Positions 24,706 to 33,525 of a stretch of DNA of 43,981 nt are shown here, in pieces; the stretch's first letter is position 1, and each line of letters opens with the position of its first letter. Under the pieces are notes generated by a model. It was not told the DNA's origin, made no database searches, and worked only from the letters and a program-made list of their open reading frames with translations. The position numbers and the translations under genes are program-made. The stretch is from an uncultured Porphyromonadaceae bacterium (lineage in GTDB: Bacteria > Bacteroidota > Bacteroidia > Bacteroidales > Muribaculaceae): the NCBI GenBank assembly GCA_947175295.1, contig CAMWMK010000022.1:1-43981 (forward strand), in the 5' to 3' direction.

Positions 24706-26024
24706 TGTCCACCTCCTTTCCTGCTGTTGGCGTTGCCGCGTCCTAAGAGCCATACGAGTGATATCTCTGCTTTCGTGGGGCCGAAAAAGCGCATTTTATA
24801 TTCCTTTTCCTTGAAGTAGTCGTTGTCGAAGGGGTAATACTTGATGTAGTTTCCTCCCATATATCCTAATCCGATGGAGAAGTCGATGTTGAGGCGACGT
24901 CCTATCGGGATGGAGTAGCCGTATTCGATGCCGGTATTTATTATCCAGCGGTCCCAGAGCGTGCCCCCGGGCTTGCCGCCCATGTATCCGGTATCGCCCA
25001 GTTCGAAGTCAAATGTAAGTATGCCGCCGTAGAGGCCGAGATGATGACCCGTAAGGGGTTTCGCGTGCGCCTTTCGCCCGAACCACCACCGCAGCCCCAG
25101 ATTCCCTCCATACGTGCGCCAGTAATAATGGCTGGAATTTCTGTCCCACCACGCATACATCCATTCGCCGCTTACCGAGACGTTCTTCCCTAAATAGAAT
25201 TCGGCTCCTATGTTGGGGACGAGCAGAGCGTCGAAGAGCATGTTGGTCTTCACTGCCATGAAGAATCGTTTATGTCGGTTGGAGTGAGTGATGCCATACT
25301 GTAGGCTTTCCGCCGCATTGCTTATCTCACATCGGCAGAGGGAGTCTGGAATAAGGAGCGTGGTCAGAGTGGTGTTAGTCTCCGGAAGCCGGACCTTTTC
25401 CGGATGATATATCTCGCGTGTGGTTGTGATGCCTTTGGCGTAGACGGCTATAGCCACCGAATTGCGGAGTTCCGGAAATATGTTGGCCTGAAGCCAGCGG
25501 TAGGTCTCTCCTCTGTCAAGCTCCATCAGCCGTTTTTTCCTTCCGTCGGTGATCGCTCCTTTTGAATTGTAGATCCAGATAGGAACGTTGTCGAGTATGT
25601 ATAGCACCTTTTCCCTCGACGGAACGTCTGGGACTGTCGCCACCAGACGTCTGAATTCGTTCCAGGCCACGCCTTCGGGCATAGTGCGTACTGCTCCGGG
25701 GTTGATGCCGGCTTCCTTTATCAGCAAGTCTGCCACCGTCTTGCAACGCATTTGAGAGAGGCGTTCGTTGACGGTGCTTGTTCCTTCAGGCGATGCGTAT
25801 GCTCTTACCACTATGCTGTCCGTTTCTTCTGGTGTGTGCTTGTCTTTCACCGAACGAATGAAGCTTTCCATCGCATTTCCGTTGTCGCGGAGTGCAGGAT
25901 CGAACAGGCTGCTGCCCACTTGGAAATACACCTTCACCGAGTCGACGGGGGTGTTTCCAAAGGCATGTGTGGCCATCAGGGCCATCAGCATTGAAGCCAG
26001 TATTATCTTCATTTTTAATTGCAT
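24702..26024 (-). CDS. Outer-membrane protein with OmpA-like N-terminus and DUF3575 beta-barrel; pilus operon leader
   Basis: This protein of about 440 residues has a signal peptide ending near ATHAFG. An OmpA-like peptidoglycan-binding module covers roughly 25-125, with VKVYFQVGSSLFDPALRDN and VVRAYASPEGTSTVNERLSQ. A middle linker is followed by a DUF3575 barrel from about 255 to the end (FFMAVKTNMLFDALLVPNIG, AEFYLGKNVSVSGEWMYAWW, YWRTYGGNLGLRWWFG, final KAEISLVWLLG). ATGs at 26024 and 26012 are both reasonable starts; the first in-frame one (26051) would spoil the signal peptide. It is first in the operon, 147-159 nt after the predicted promoter. It could anchor or assemble the pilus at the outer membrane (inference). 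Confidence 0.8.
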   Translation of the reverse strand: MQLKMKIILASMLMALMATHAFGNTPVDSVKVYFQVGSSLFDPALRDNGNAMESFIRSVKDKHTPEETDSIVVRAYASPEGTSTVNERLSQMRCKTVADLLIKEAGINPGAVRTMPEGVAWNEFRRLVATVPDVPSREKVLYILDNVPIWIYNSKGAITDGRKKRLMELDRGETYRWLQANIFPELRNSVAIAVYAKGITTTREIYHPEKVRLPETNTTLTTLLIPDSLCRCEISNAAESLQYGITHSNRHKRFFMAVKTNMLFDALLVPNIGAEFYLGKNVSVSGEWMYAWWDRNSSHYYWRTYGGNLGLRWWFGRKAHAKPLTGHHLGLYGGILTFDFELGDTGYMGGKPGGTLWDRWIINTGIEYGYSIPIGRRLNIDFSIGLGYMGGNYIKYYPFDNDYFKEKEYKMRFFGPTKAEISLVWLLGRGNANSRKGGGQ

Positions 26025-26177
26025 CTCGTTATGTATAAGCACTCTTATCAATCAGATGGTCTATCCGTAGGTTAACTGTTCTGTAGGTTGTTGTTTTATC
26101 ATGCAGGGTAGCTCTGCCGTTAAGTCAGTGTGATATCTGAAGCCGGGCCGGCTCTCCGTCAGCAGTGATTTAAAATG

Positions 26178-26210
26178 CAAAGGTAATAATTTTTTGATAT
26201 TATATGCAAG
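26178..26210 (-). promoter_or_regulatory. Predicted promoter of the pilus operon
   Basis: TACCTTTG (26178-26185) on the minus strand matches the TAnnTTTG -7 consensus. CTTG (26207-26210), one mismatch from TTTG, lies 21 nt upstream of it. The start point would be near 26171, giving a 5' leader of about 150 nt with a small GC hairpin around 26137-26152. Confidence 0.6.
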
Positions 26211-26285
26211 TTTTTTGTAAATTTTTTTATGGTTGATGATGATTATTTAACAATCAGAGAATCAGTTAATTGATTGTTTTGTCTA

Positions 26286-26294
26286 CCCCCCCCC
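26286..26294. repeat. Homopolymer run of nine C
   Basis: A run of nine C (G on the pilus strand) about 75 nt upstream of the predicted -33 element of the pilus promoter, in otherwise AT-rich DNA. It is long enough for slipped-strand length change. Confidence 0.6.
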
Positions 26295-26548
26295 ATTGTA
26301 AATTGTTGATTCATAGTAATTTAATATAAATTTTAGCGAAACTTTCATTTTGTGTGGATTATTGAGGTTATGATTGCAAATTGATAATGTGTGGAGTAGA
26401 TTTTATGTGTCTCCCTTCCCTCTCAAACCATATTAATGTGTGTTTTTGCTTCGCCTCCGAAGTCGCATCTTCATTCGGAGGTTTAGGGATAGCGGAAACA
26501 AAAGTGCAAAAAAATCATAATCACCTCTCTTATTTGAAAAAAAATGAT

Positions 26549-26556
26549 TAAATTTG
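26549..26556 (+). promoter_or_regulatory. -7 box of the glyS promoter
   Basis: TAAATTTG is a perfect TAnnTTTG match, 39 nt upstream of the ATG at 26596. A TTTG at 26533 is too close to be the partner -33 element, and none is clear at 19-21 nt. Confidence 0.6.
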
Positions 26557-26595
26557 CAACTTGAAACAGATACAAACGAAAAACAATATACGAAT

Positions 26596-28140
26596 ATGGC
26601 AAAACAGGAAGATGTATTCAAGACGATAGTGGCCCACGCCAAGGAATACGGTTTCGTATTCCAGTCATCAGAAATCTACGACGGCCTCAGCGCCGTCTAC
26701 GACTACGGCCAGAACGGCGTCGAGCTCAAAAACAATATCAAACGCTACTGGTGGGAGGCAATGACCATGCTCCACGACAATATCGTCGGCATCGACTCTG
26801 CCATCTTCATGCATCCTACCATCTGGAAGGCTTCCGGACACGTCGACGCCTTCAACGATCCCCTCATCGACAACCGCGACTCCAAGAAGCGTTACCGCGC
26901 CGATGTGCTCATCGAAGACGAGATCGCAAAGATCGACGACAAGATCAATAAGGAAGTGGCTAAGGCTGCAAAGCGTTTCGGCGACGCTTTCGACGAGGCG
27001 CAGTTCCGCGCTACAAACGCCCGCGTACTCGAGCATCAGAAGAAGCGCGACGAACTGCATCAGCGTTTCTCCGACGCTATGAACGCCAACGACCTCGCCG
27101 AGCTCAAGCAGATCATCCTCGACTATGAGGTGGTCGACCCGATCAGCGGTACCAAGAACTGGACCGACGTGCGCCAGTTCAACCTCATGTTCAAGACCGA
27201 GATGGGCTCCACTGCCGACGGCGCCATGGATGTCTACCTCCGTCCCGAGACTGCCCAGGGCATATTCGTCAACTATCTCAACGTACAGAAGACAGGCCGC
27301 ATGCGCATCCCGTTCGGTATCGCCCAGATCGGTAAGGCATTCCGCAATGAGATCGTGGCCCGTCAGTTCATCTTCCGTATGCGCGAGTTCGAGCAGATGG
27401 AGATGCAGTTCTTCGTTCGTCCCGGCGAGGAGATGAAGTGGTTCGACTACTGGCGCTCCACCCGCCTCAAATGGCACAAGGCCCTCGGCCTCGGAGATTC
27501 CAAATACCGCTACCACGACCACGAGAAGCTTGCCCACTACGCCAACGCCGCTACCGACATCGAGTTCCAGATGCCGTTCGGATTCAAGGAAGTGGAGGGC
27601 ATACATTCCCGCACCAACTTCGACCTCTCGCAGCATGAGAAGTTCTCAGGCAAGAAGATACAGTATTTCGATCCGGAACTCAACCAGAGCTATGTGCCCT
27701 ACGTGATCGAGACTTCAATCGGTGTCGACCGTATGTTCCTCAGCGTGCTCTGCAGCTGCTATGAGGATCAGGACCTCGGCAACGGCGACCGCCGCGTTGT
27801 GCTCCACTTCCCGGCTCCGATCGCTCCGGTGAAGTGTGCCGTGCTCCCCCTCGTGAAGAAAGACGGTCTTCCCGAGAAGGCCCGCGAGATTCAGCATAAG
27901 CTTCGTTTCGACTTCACCTGTCAGGTAGACGAAAAGGATTCCATCGGCAAGCGCTACCGTCGCCAGGATGCCATCGGCACTCCTTTCTGCATCACGGTAG
28001 ACCATCAGACACTCGAAGACAACACCGTGACCCTGCGCCATCGCGACTCCATGGAGCAGGAACGCGTAAGCATCGACGACCTTGAGAAGATCCTCGCCGA
28101 AAAGGTATCGCTCAACTCGCTCCTGAAGAAGCTCATCTGA
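26596..28140 (+). CDS. glyS: Glycine--tRNA ligase, homodimeric class II type
   Basis: This enzyme charges tRNA-Gly in the cytoplasm. The 514-residue protein is the single-chain alpha2 type rather than the alpha2beta2 type. Class II landmarks are GLSAVYDYGQNGVELKNNI near the N-terminus, FNLMFKT and RPETAQGIFVNY, motif 2 in FRNEIVARQFIFRMREFEQM, and motif 3 in ETSIGVDRMF. The anticodon-binding domain follows (PIAPVKCAVLPLVKKDGLPE, GKRYRRQDAIGTPFCITVD). The frame extends upstream to 26554, but that codon lies inside the -7 box; the ATG at 26596 gives the family-typical MAKQEDVFKTIV start. It is followed by lemA after a palindromic spacer. Confidence 0.95.
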   Translation: MAKQEDVFKTIVAHAKEYGFVFQSSEIYDGLSAVYDYGQNGVELKNNIKRYWWEAMTMLHDNIVGIDSAIFMHPTIWKASGHVDAFNDPLIDNRDSKKRYRADVLIEDEIAKIDDKINKEVAKAAKRFGDAFDEAQFRATNARVLEHQKKRDELHQRFSDAMNANDLAELKQIILDYEVVDPISGTKNWTDVRQFNLMFKTEMGSTADGAMDVYLRPETAQGIFVNYLNVQKTGRMRIPFGIAQIGKAFRNEIVARQFIFRMREFEQMEMQFFVRPGEEMKWFDYWRSTRLKWHKALGLGDSKYRYHDHEKLAHYANAATDIEFQMPFGFKEVEGIHSRTNFDLSQHEKFSGKKIQYFDPELNQSYVPYVIETSIGVDRMFLSVLCSCYEDQDLGNGDRRVVLHFPAPIAPVKCAVLPLVKKDGLPEKAREIQHKLRFDFTCQVDEKDSIGKRYRRQDAIGTPFCITVDHQTLEDNTVTLRHRDSMEQERVSIDDLEKILAEKVSLNSLLKKLI

Positions 28141-28153
28141 TTGCGTCGGCAAT

Positions 28154-28194
28154 GGTCCTTAAAGTCCTTAAGGACCTTAAAGACTTTAAGGACC
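28154..28194. repeat. 13-bp perfect inverted repeat between glyS and lemA
   Basis: GGTCCTTAAAGTC (28154-28166) is perfectly complementary to 28182-28194, and the 15-nt loop carries further CTTAAGG words. It begins 13 nt after the glyS stop. No T-run follows, so it is not a textbook terminator; it could stabilise or attenuate the transcript. Confidence 0.65.
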
Positions 28195-28216
28195 CCACAC
28201 CTTCAAAAATCATCAT

Positions 28217-28816
28217 ATGAAAAAGATAATCAGCCGGATAGCGATGGCTTTCGTAGTCCTCTTCGCGATGTCTACCCTCTCGAGCTGCAACTACAACTCC
28301 CTCGTGGAGAAGGAGCAGACCGTCGATCAGGCCTGGGCGCAGGTGGAAAACCAGTATCAGCGCCGTGCCGACCTCATCCCCAATCTGGTGAATACCGTGA
28401 AGGGATATTCCGAGCATGAGAGCGAGACCTTCATCAAGGTCACTCAGGCGCGCTCCGGCCTTACCGAAGCATACAATGCAGCTGAGGCTGTGGAGAACCC
28501 GCAGCAGAACATCCAGCAGTATCAGGAGGCCCAGAGCAAGCTAAAGGGTGCGCTCGACATATATGTCAACGCCGTGAAGGAGGCTTATCCCGACCTTAAG
28601 GCCAATCAGAACTTCATCGACCTGCAGACACAGCTCGAAGGTACGGAAAACCGTATCGCCACCGAGCGTGAACGCTACACTCAGGCCGTGAAGGACTATA
28701 ACACCTCCATCAAGAAATTCCCGACCACCATCTATGCCGGCTGGTTCGGATTCAAGGAGAAGGAGCAGTTCAAGGCCGAAGCCGGTGCCAACAAAGCCCC
28801 GAAGGTGGAATTCTAA
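28217..28816 (+). CDS. lemA: LemA family lipoprotein
   Basis: This 199-residue protein has a lipobox (TLSSC, Cys24), so it is a lipid-anchored LemA; many LemA proteins have a plain N-terminal membrane helix instead. Family landmarks are NSLVEKEQTVDQAWAQVENQ, YQRRADLIPNLVNTVKGYSE, HESETFIKVTQARS and FIDLQTQLEGTENRIATERE, ending with TTIYAGWFGFKEKEQF. The fold is a long four-helix bundle. Its function is not established; in other bacteria LemA is tied to envelope stress and to HtpX- or TPM-type partners, none of which lies next to it here. It follows glyS and precedes an FKBP lipoprotein by 17 nt. Confidence 0.92.
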   Translation: MKKIISRIAMAFVVLFAMSTLSSCNYNSLVEKEQTVDQAWAQVENQYQRRADLIPNLVNTVKGYSEHESETFIKVTQARSGLTEAYNAAEAVENPQQNIQQYQEAQSKLKGALDIYVNAVKEAYPDLKANQNFIDLQTQLEGTENRIATERERYTQAVKDYNTSIKKFPTTIYAGWFGFKEKEQFKAEAGANKAPKVEF

Positions 28817-28833
28817 CCTGTCAACACTACAAA

Positions 28834-29397
28834 ATGAACATAATGAGATATTTCATCCCGTCAGCTGTGGCCATCGCCACAGCTGCGGGACTTACTTCCT
28901 GCCTGGGCGGCGACGATAATTCCTACGACTATGCTGAGTGGATAAGCGAAAACGAGAATTACTTCATCCGTATGCAGGACACTATCGGTGCCGACGGAAA
29001 CAAGGTTTTCGAAAAGATCACTCCTGTATGGGCGCCAAGTGTGTCGATTCTGGCTCAGTGGCACAACGACCGCAGCCTCACTGCCGGAAATCTCGTACCG
29101 ATGGATAATTCCACGGTCGACATCATCTATGAAGGCAAATACTACAATGGCGTGACGTTTGATTCGAGCTTCTCTCAGACCACTTACGGCGACAGCATAT
29201 ATCGTTGCAAGCCGACCGACATGATTTCAGGTTTCTGGGCTATGCTCACCAATATGCACGTGGGCGACTCCGTGACGTGTGTCATTCCTTCATCTGCGGG
29301 ATATGGCGCCTCAAGCTCAAGCCTGATGCCGTATTCAACACTTGTCTTCAATATCAAGCTGAAGTCTATCTATAAATACGAGATGGCAAACAAATAA
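28834..29397 (+). CDS. FKBP-type peptidyl-prolyl isomerase lipoprotein
   Basis: This 187-residue lipoprotein has lipobox Cys23 (GLTSC). The FKBP domain occupies about 90-183, with VDIIYEGKYYNGVTFDSSF (start of the fold), DMISGFWAMLTNMHVGDSVT, CVIPSSAGYGA and PYSTLVFNIKLKSI. It should catalyse proline isomerisation of exported proteins in the periplasm or on the outer membrane. Some residues of the active-site rim differ from the FKBP consensus (for example GFWAML in place of GWEEGL), so activity may be low. ATGs at 28834 and 28843 both fit. It is 17 nt after lemA and 49 nt before the S9 peptidase. Confidence 0.87.
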   Translation: MNIMRYFIPSAVAIATAAGLTSCLGGDDNSYDYAEWISENENYFIRMQDTIGADGNKVFEKITPVWAPSVSILAQWHNDRSLTAGNLVPMDNSTVDIIYEGKYYNGVTFDSSFSQTTYGDSIYRCKPTDMISGFWAMLTNMHVGDSVTCVIPSSAGYGASSSSLMPYSTLVFNIKLKSIYKYEMANK

Positions 29398-29446
29398 GGC
29401 TTGCTATCTTCCCTCCACAGCTTTACAACATTAAAACTCCACAATA

Positions 29447-31993
29447 ATGAACGATAAAGTGACTGCGGTCCTCACCGCGTCAGCCGTCGCCCTCTCATTC
29501 TTCGCGGTGAGGGGCGATGACGCATCTATAAGGTTTGATTCATTCCGGGTGTCGCCTGCCATAAGCCTGATGCTTCCGGCGGTGCCTGCTGATTCCTTGG
29601 CTTCTTCGAAGAATGCTTTCACCAATGATAAGCTTCTTTCAGTCATCAACCGCAGGCTGGAGAAGCCCGGAGCCGACTGGATCGGAATGTCGGTAGACTC
29701 AGCCGGTTGCGTCCGCTTCCCGAAAGCGGACAGGCATCCTGATATTCGCACTTTGGCCACCCGCTTGCGTCCATCGCGCTATGTCAGCGGTAAGCTTCGC
29801 TTGAAGTCGAATGTCATGGCCGAGCTTTACGATGGCGGCAAGAGCCTCCTGAAATTCAATTCAGCCGACTCGGTGGGAGAGTGGAAGGATGTGGACTTCG
29901 CGCTCGAACCTGCCGAGACCGCCGATCTCTTCGTGTCGCTGGTCTCTTTGCCCGACGATCCGGCGGATCCGATGATTTCACTTGAGTTTGTGCCCGATGC
30001 CGGGTTTGAGGATGTGGAGTTCTTTCAGGGACCGTCCGTCGCTAAGCGATTCAGGATCGACGAGTCAGCTTTGGGGCCGCGAGTGCGTAGTGTCTCTGTA
30101 TCGCCCGACGGCAGATACATGATAGTCAGCTATAGCAGCATGTATGGCGAAGGAAAGTATAAGTCGTGGGCTGTCCTTAAGCAGTGCGCCGACGGAAAGA
30201 CCGTCAGTGTCAACATTCCGGTCAATGCCTTCTGGATGGACAAGGGCAGCAGCCTCTGCTACACCGAGGCTACCGACGACACCTACTCCCTCTATAGCCT
30301 CGACGCCACTACCATGCAGCAGACCCTTCTGGCTAAGGATCTTCCCGAAAGCAGCTTCAGCATGAGTCCTGATGGAAGCTTCCTGATCCTGCATAAGTAT
30401 GTGGAGGGTCCGAAAGACCAGGGTCCTCTCAGGAGACTCCGGGACCCCGACGACCGCCTCGCCGGTCATCGCGACAGATATTATCTTGAGAAATACGACC
30501 TTAAGACCGGAATACGCCAACCTCTCACATATGCCGGAAACACCACTGCCGTGTATGACATCTCTCCCGACTGCCGTAAACTCGTATATGGCTCTGTGAT
30601 GGAGAAGGCGGATTCTTTCCCGTTCTATTTTCAGGATTTGGTGCAGCTTGACCTCGCCACTCTCCAGACGGATACGATTGTAAAGGAGGGTATAGGCATC
30701 AATACCGTCACTTATTCTCCCGATGGCAAGCGGCTCTTCGTCACCGGCAGTCCGGAGGCGTTCGACGGAGTAGGCAAAAACAATGGTGGCCACAGATACA
30801 GCAACGATTACGACGTGCAGGGCTTCATCGTGGATATCGACCGCAGGAAAGTCACGGCCATGACCCGCGATTTCACTCCCTCCATAGATGGCAATCCTGT
30901 CTGGAACAGGGCTAACGGACTTATCTATTTCCGCGCCTCAGACGGATTCGACCTTAATGTCTATCATATGGATCCCTCCAATGGCGAGATCTGGAAGGTG
31001 AATTTCGGAATGCCCTACATAAGCAGTTTCTCCATCGGAAACGATGAGACCAAATGGATGGCTGCAGTTGGTCAGGATTATCATTACGCCGGACGCTGCG
31101 AGATGTTCAACCTTAAAAGCGGAAAGGTCAGCGTTGTCGACGATCCTTATAGCGCTGAGTATCCCGATCTGCAGGTAGGCGATGTCTCCACGTGGCAGTT
31201 CCGGACTTCCGACGGCACTTTGATCGACTGCAAGCAGGTGCTTCCTCCCGATTTCGATGCCTCTAAGAAGTATCCGATGATCGTATACTACTACGGCGGA
31301 TGCTCCCCCTGCCAGCGCTATGTCAGCGTATATGACCCCCATATCTTCGCTTCCCGCGGATATGTCACTCTCGTCATAAATCCTTCGGGTGCCTACGGCT
31401 ACGGACAGGAGTTCTCCGCACGCCATGCCAATGCATGGGGTAAGCGTACGGCCGAAGATATCATCGAGGGCGTGAAGGAATACTGCCGCACCCATGATTT
31501 CGTCGATGACAGTAAGATCGGTTGCCTTGGAGCAAGCTATGGCGGATTCATGACCCAGTATCTCCAGACACTTACCGATATATTCGCTGCGGCTGTCTCT
31601 CATGCCGGCATCTCCAACGTAACGTCTTACTGGGGCGAAGGCAACTGGGGGTATTCCTACAATGCAGTGGCCGCTCCCGAGTCGTATCCCTGGAACAATC
31701 CCGAACTCTTCACCAAGCAGGGCTCCCTCTTCAACGCCGACAAGATCCACACTCCGCTCCTGCTCCTGCACGGCAACGCCGACACCAATGTGCCCGTAGG
31801 CGAGAGCATTCAGCTTTTCAATGCACTCCGTATCCTCGGACGCGACGTTGAGTTCATCCAGGTGGATGGCGAGAACCACTACATCTCCGACTACGACAAG
31901 CGTCAACCCTGGCACGCCGCCATCATGGCGTGGTTTGCCAAATATCTCCAGGATTCCCCGCAGTGGTGGGACTCCATGTATTCCGACAACTGA
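29447..31993 (+). CDS. S9 family (prolyl oligopeptidase / DPP-IV-like) exported peptidase
   Basis: This 848-residue serine peptidase has an N-terminal signal sequence (about 1-24) and a beta-propeller region (about 200-570) with repeated phrases such as VSVSPDGRYMIVSYSS, FSMSPDGSFLIL, VYDISPDCRKLVYGS and VTYSPDGKRLFVTGS. The C-terminal alpha/beta hydrolase domain carries the catalytic triad: Ser697 in GASYGGF, Asp779 in HGNADTNVP and His811 in GENHYI. YYYGGCSPCQRYVSV precedes the oxyanion region. It probably trims peptides in the periplasm or on the surface; specificity for Xaa-Pro is not certain. The next gene starts 1 nt after the stop, so the two are coupled. Confidence 0.9.
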   Translation: MNDKVTAVLTASAVALSFFAVRGDDASIRFDSFRVSPAISLMLPAVPADSLASSKNAFTNDKLLSVINRRLEKPGADWIGMSVDSAGCVRFPKADRHPDIRTLATRLRPSRYVSGKLRLKSNVMAELYDGGKSLLKFNSADSVGEWKDVDFALEPAETADLFVSLVSLPDDPADPMISLEFVPDAGFEDVEFFQGPSVAKRFRIDESALGPRVRSVSVSPDGRYMIVSYSSMYGEGKYKSWAVLKQCADGKTVSVNIPVNAFWMDKGSSLCYTEATDDTYSLYSLDATTMQQTLLAKDLPESSFSMSPDGSFLILHKYVEGPKDQGPLRRLRDPDDRLAGHRDRYYLEKYDLKTGIRQPLTYAGNTTAVYDISPDCRKLVYGSVMEKADSFPFYFQDLVQLDLATLQTDTIVKEGIGINTVTYSPDGKRLFVTGSPEAFDGVGKNNGGHRYSNDYDVQGFIVDIDRRKVTAMTRDFTPSIDGNPVWNRANGLIYFRASDGFDLNVYHMDPSNGEIWKVNFGMPYISSFSIGNDETKWMAAVGQDYHYAGRCEMFNLKSGKVSVVDDPYSAEYPDLQVGDVSTWQFRTSDGTLIDCKQVLPPDFDASKKYPMIVYYYGGCSPCQRYVSVYDPHIFASRGYVTLVINPSGAYGYGQEFSARHANAWGKRTAEDIIEGVKEYCRTHDFVDDSKIGCLGASYGGFMTQYLQTLTDIFAAAVSHAGISNVTSYWGEGNWGYSYNAVAAPESYPWNNPELFTKQGSLFNADKIHTPLLLLHGNADTNVPVGESIQLFNALRILGRDVEFIQVDGENHYISDYDKRQPWHAAIMAWFAKYLQDSPQWWDSMYSDN

Positions 31994-31994
31994 T

Positions 31995-33488
31995 ATGAAA
32001 TTCCGTACACTTATACTCTCTCTCCTTCTCCCGATCCTTGCCGGCGCCGCGAATCCAAAACGTGAGTTTCGCGGCGCATGGCTCCACATCATAGGCCAGA
32101 CCCAATACATGAACACACAGCAGAAGGGGACCGCCCAGCTTAAGGCCTATATCGCCGACCAGATCGACCGCCTTCACCGTGCGGGCTGCAATGCCGTAAT
32201 CTTCCAGGTGCGTCCTTGTGCCGATGCCGCCTATATCAGCGACATCGAGCCCTGGTCGAGCTGGATCACCGGCAAACGCGGCCTTGCTCCCGCTCCGCTT
32301 TGGGATCCTCTCGAATTCGCCATCGAGGAGGCTCATAAACGCGGAATGGAGCTCCATGCCTGGCTCAATCCATATCGGGTCACTTCCTCTCCGAAGGAAG
32401 TGCTGCCGGCCGACCATATATCGAAGAAGCATCCGGAGCGCTTTTTCAAATACGACGGAAAGATATTTTTCGACCCTGCCTATCAGGAAAACCGCGACTA
32501 CATCTGTGAGGTGGTGAAAGACATTACCACACGCTATGATGTGGATGCCATCCACATCGACGATTATTTCTATCCCTATCCCGTAGCAGGAGTCAAGATT
32601 CCCGACGATGCGTCATACGCTAAGTTTGGCGAGGGAATGAAGCGTGAAGACTGGCGCCGCCACAATGTAGACCTCCTTATCGAACAGATGAACTCAACCA
32701 TCAAGGAGACCAAGCCGTGGGTGCGGTTTGGAGTGAGTCCTTTCGGCATATGGCGCAATAAGAAGACCGACCCGCGCGGTTCTGACTCCAATGGCCTTCA
32801 GAACTACGACGGTCTCTATGCCGATGTGCTTCTTTGGGCTAAGGAAGGATGGGTAGACTATCTCGCTCCCCAGCTTTACTGGACCCTCGACTTCAAGGCC
32901 GCTCCGAGCAGGCATCTGGCCCATTGGTGGAACGACAACTGCCATGGAGTCGACGTATTCATCGGCCAGGACGTGCAGCGCACCATGAACAACGCCGATC
33001 CCAAGACAGGCGATTCCAACGAACTCGCAACTAAGGTGAAGCTCTCGCGCGATCTCCCCAATATAAAGGGCAATGTTTGGTGGCACGGTTATTGGGTTAC
33101 GGGCAATATGAAGGGTGTGGCCGATTCGCTGGCCTATGTGCATCAGAACACTGTCGCGCTTCCTCCGGCCTATGGAGATCCCAACGTGAAACCGGCTCCT
33201 GTCAGCAACCTTCGTCTGACTAAGAAAGACGGTAAGGCTTATCTCGAATGGGATGCCGATGCGAAGTCGCAGAAGGCCACCGATCAGGTTCGTTTCGTGG
33301 TATATTCCTTCCTTGAAGATGAAGAGCCTGATATCGAGAATGTAGAGGCTATAATGCTCACGACTCCGCGCAAGGAATATCTCGTCTCAGACGATGACGA
33401 CGACTCCATGGTGAAAGGAATGCGGTTTGCTGTCACAGCCCTCGACCGCTTCAACCGCGAATCCAACCCCGTAGAAATCACACTCTAA
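31995..33488 (+). CDS. GHL10 (DUF187) glycosyl-hydrolase-like exported protein
   Basis: This 497-residue protein has a signal peptide (MKFRTLILSLLLPILAGAA). The GHL10/DUF187 TIM-barrel-like domain covers about 22-330: REFRGAWLHII, AGCNAVIFQVRPCADAAYIS, PWSSWITGKRG, ELHAWLNPYRV, DPAYQENRDYICEVVKDI, DAIHIDDYFYPYP, FGVSPFGIWRN and WVDYLAPQLYW. The acidic pair in HIDDYFYPYP is typical of the presumed catalytic site. A fibronectin-like C-terminal part (about 395-497) follows. Substrate is not known; peptidoglycan or denuded glycans are suggested for relatives. The frame is open upstream inside the S9 peptidase gene, but the ATG 1 nt after that gene's stop gives a clean signal peptide. Confidence 0.9.
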   Translation: MKFRTLILSLLLPILAGAANPKREFRGAWLHIIGQTQYMNTQQKGTAQLKAYIADQIDRLHRAGCNAVIFQVRPCADAAYISDIEPWSSWITGKRGLAPAPLWDPLEFAIEEAHKRGMELHAWLNPYRVTSSPKEVLPADHISKKHPERFFKYDGKIFFDPAYQENRDYICEVVKDITTRYDVDAIHIDDYFYPYPVAGVKIPDDASYAKFGEGMKREDWRRHNVDLLIEQMNSTIKETKPWVRFGVSPFGIWRNKKTDPRGSDSNGLQNYDGLYADVLLWAKEGWVDYLAPQLYWTLDFKAAPSRHLAHWWNDNCHGVDVFIGQDVQRTMNNADPKTGDSNELATKVKLSRDLPNIKGNVWWHGYWVTGNMKGVADSLAYVHQNTVALPPAYGDPNVKPAPVSNLRLTKKDGKAYLEWDADAKSQKATDQVRFVVYSFLEDEEPDIENVEAIMLTTPRKEYLVSDDDDDSMVKGMRFAVTALDRFNRESNPVEITL

Positions 33489-33525
33489 CCCAACCTTAAC
33501 CCTTAACTCTTAACCTTGACTCTCA

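Larger units (their letters stand above)
26025..26595. other. Divergent control region between the pilus operon and glyS
   Basis: The 571-nt region has no credible gene. It holds the pilus promoter (26178-26210), a short inverted repeat (26249-26256 with 26271-26278, 8 bp), a run of nine C (26286-26294), another 8-bp hairpin (26454-26461 with 26474-26481) and the glyS -7 box (26549-26556). The rest is strongly AT-rich. Confidence 0.7.

Noticed and set aside
26668..27636. A 322-codon minus-strand open frame opposite glyS
   Set aside because: It is the antisense of strongly codon-biased glyS, has no family features, and its composition (Val/Leu/Asp-rich) is typical of such shadows.
30938..32116. 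A 392-codon minus-strand open frame opposite the S9 peptidase gene
   Set aside because: The plus strand carries an intact catalytic triad in this stretch; the antisense frame has no recognisable domain.
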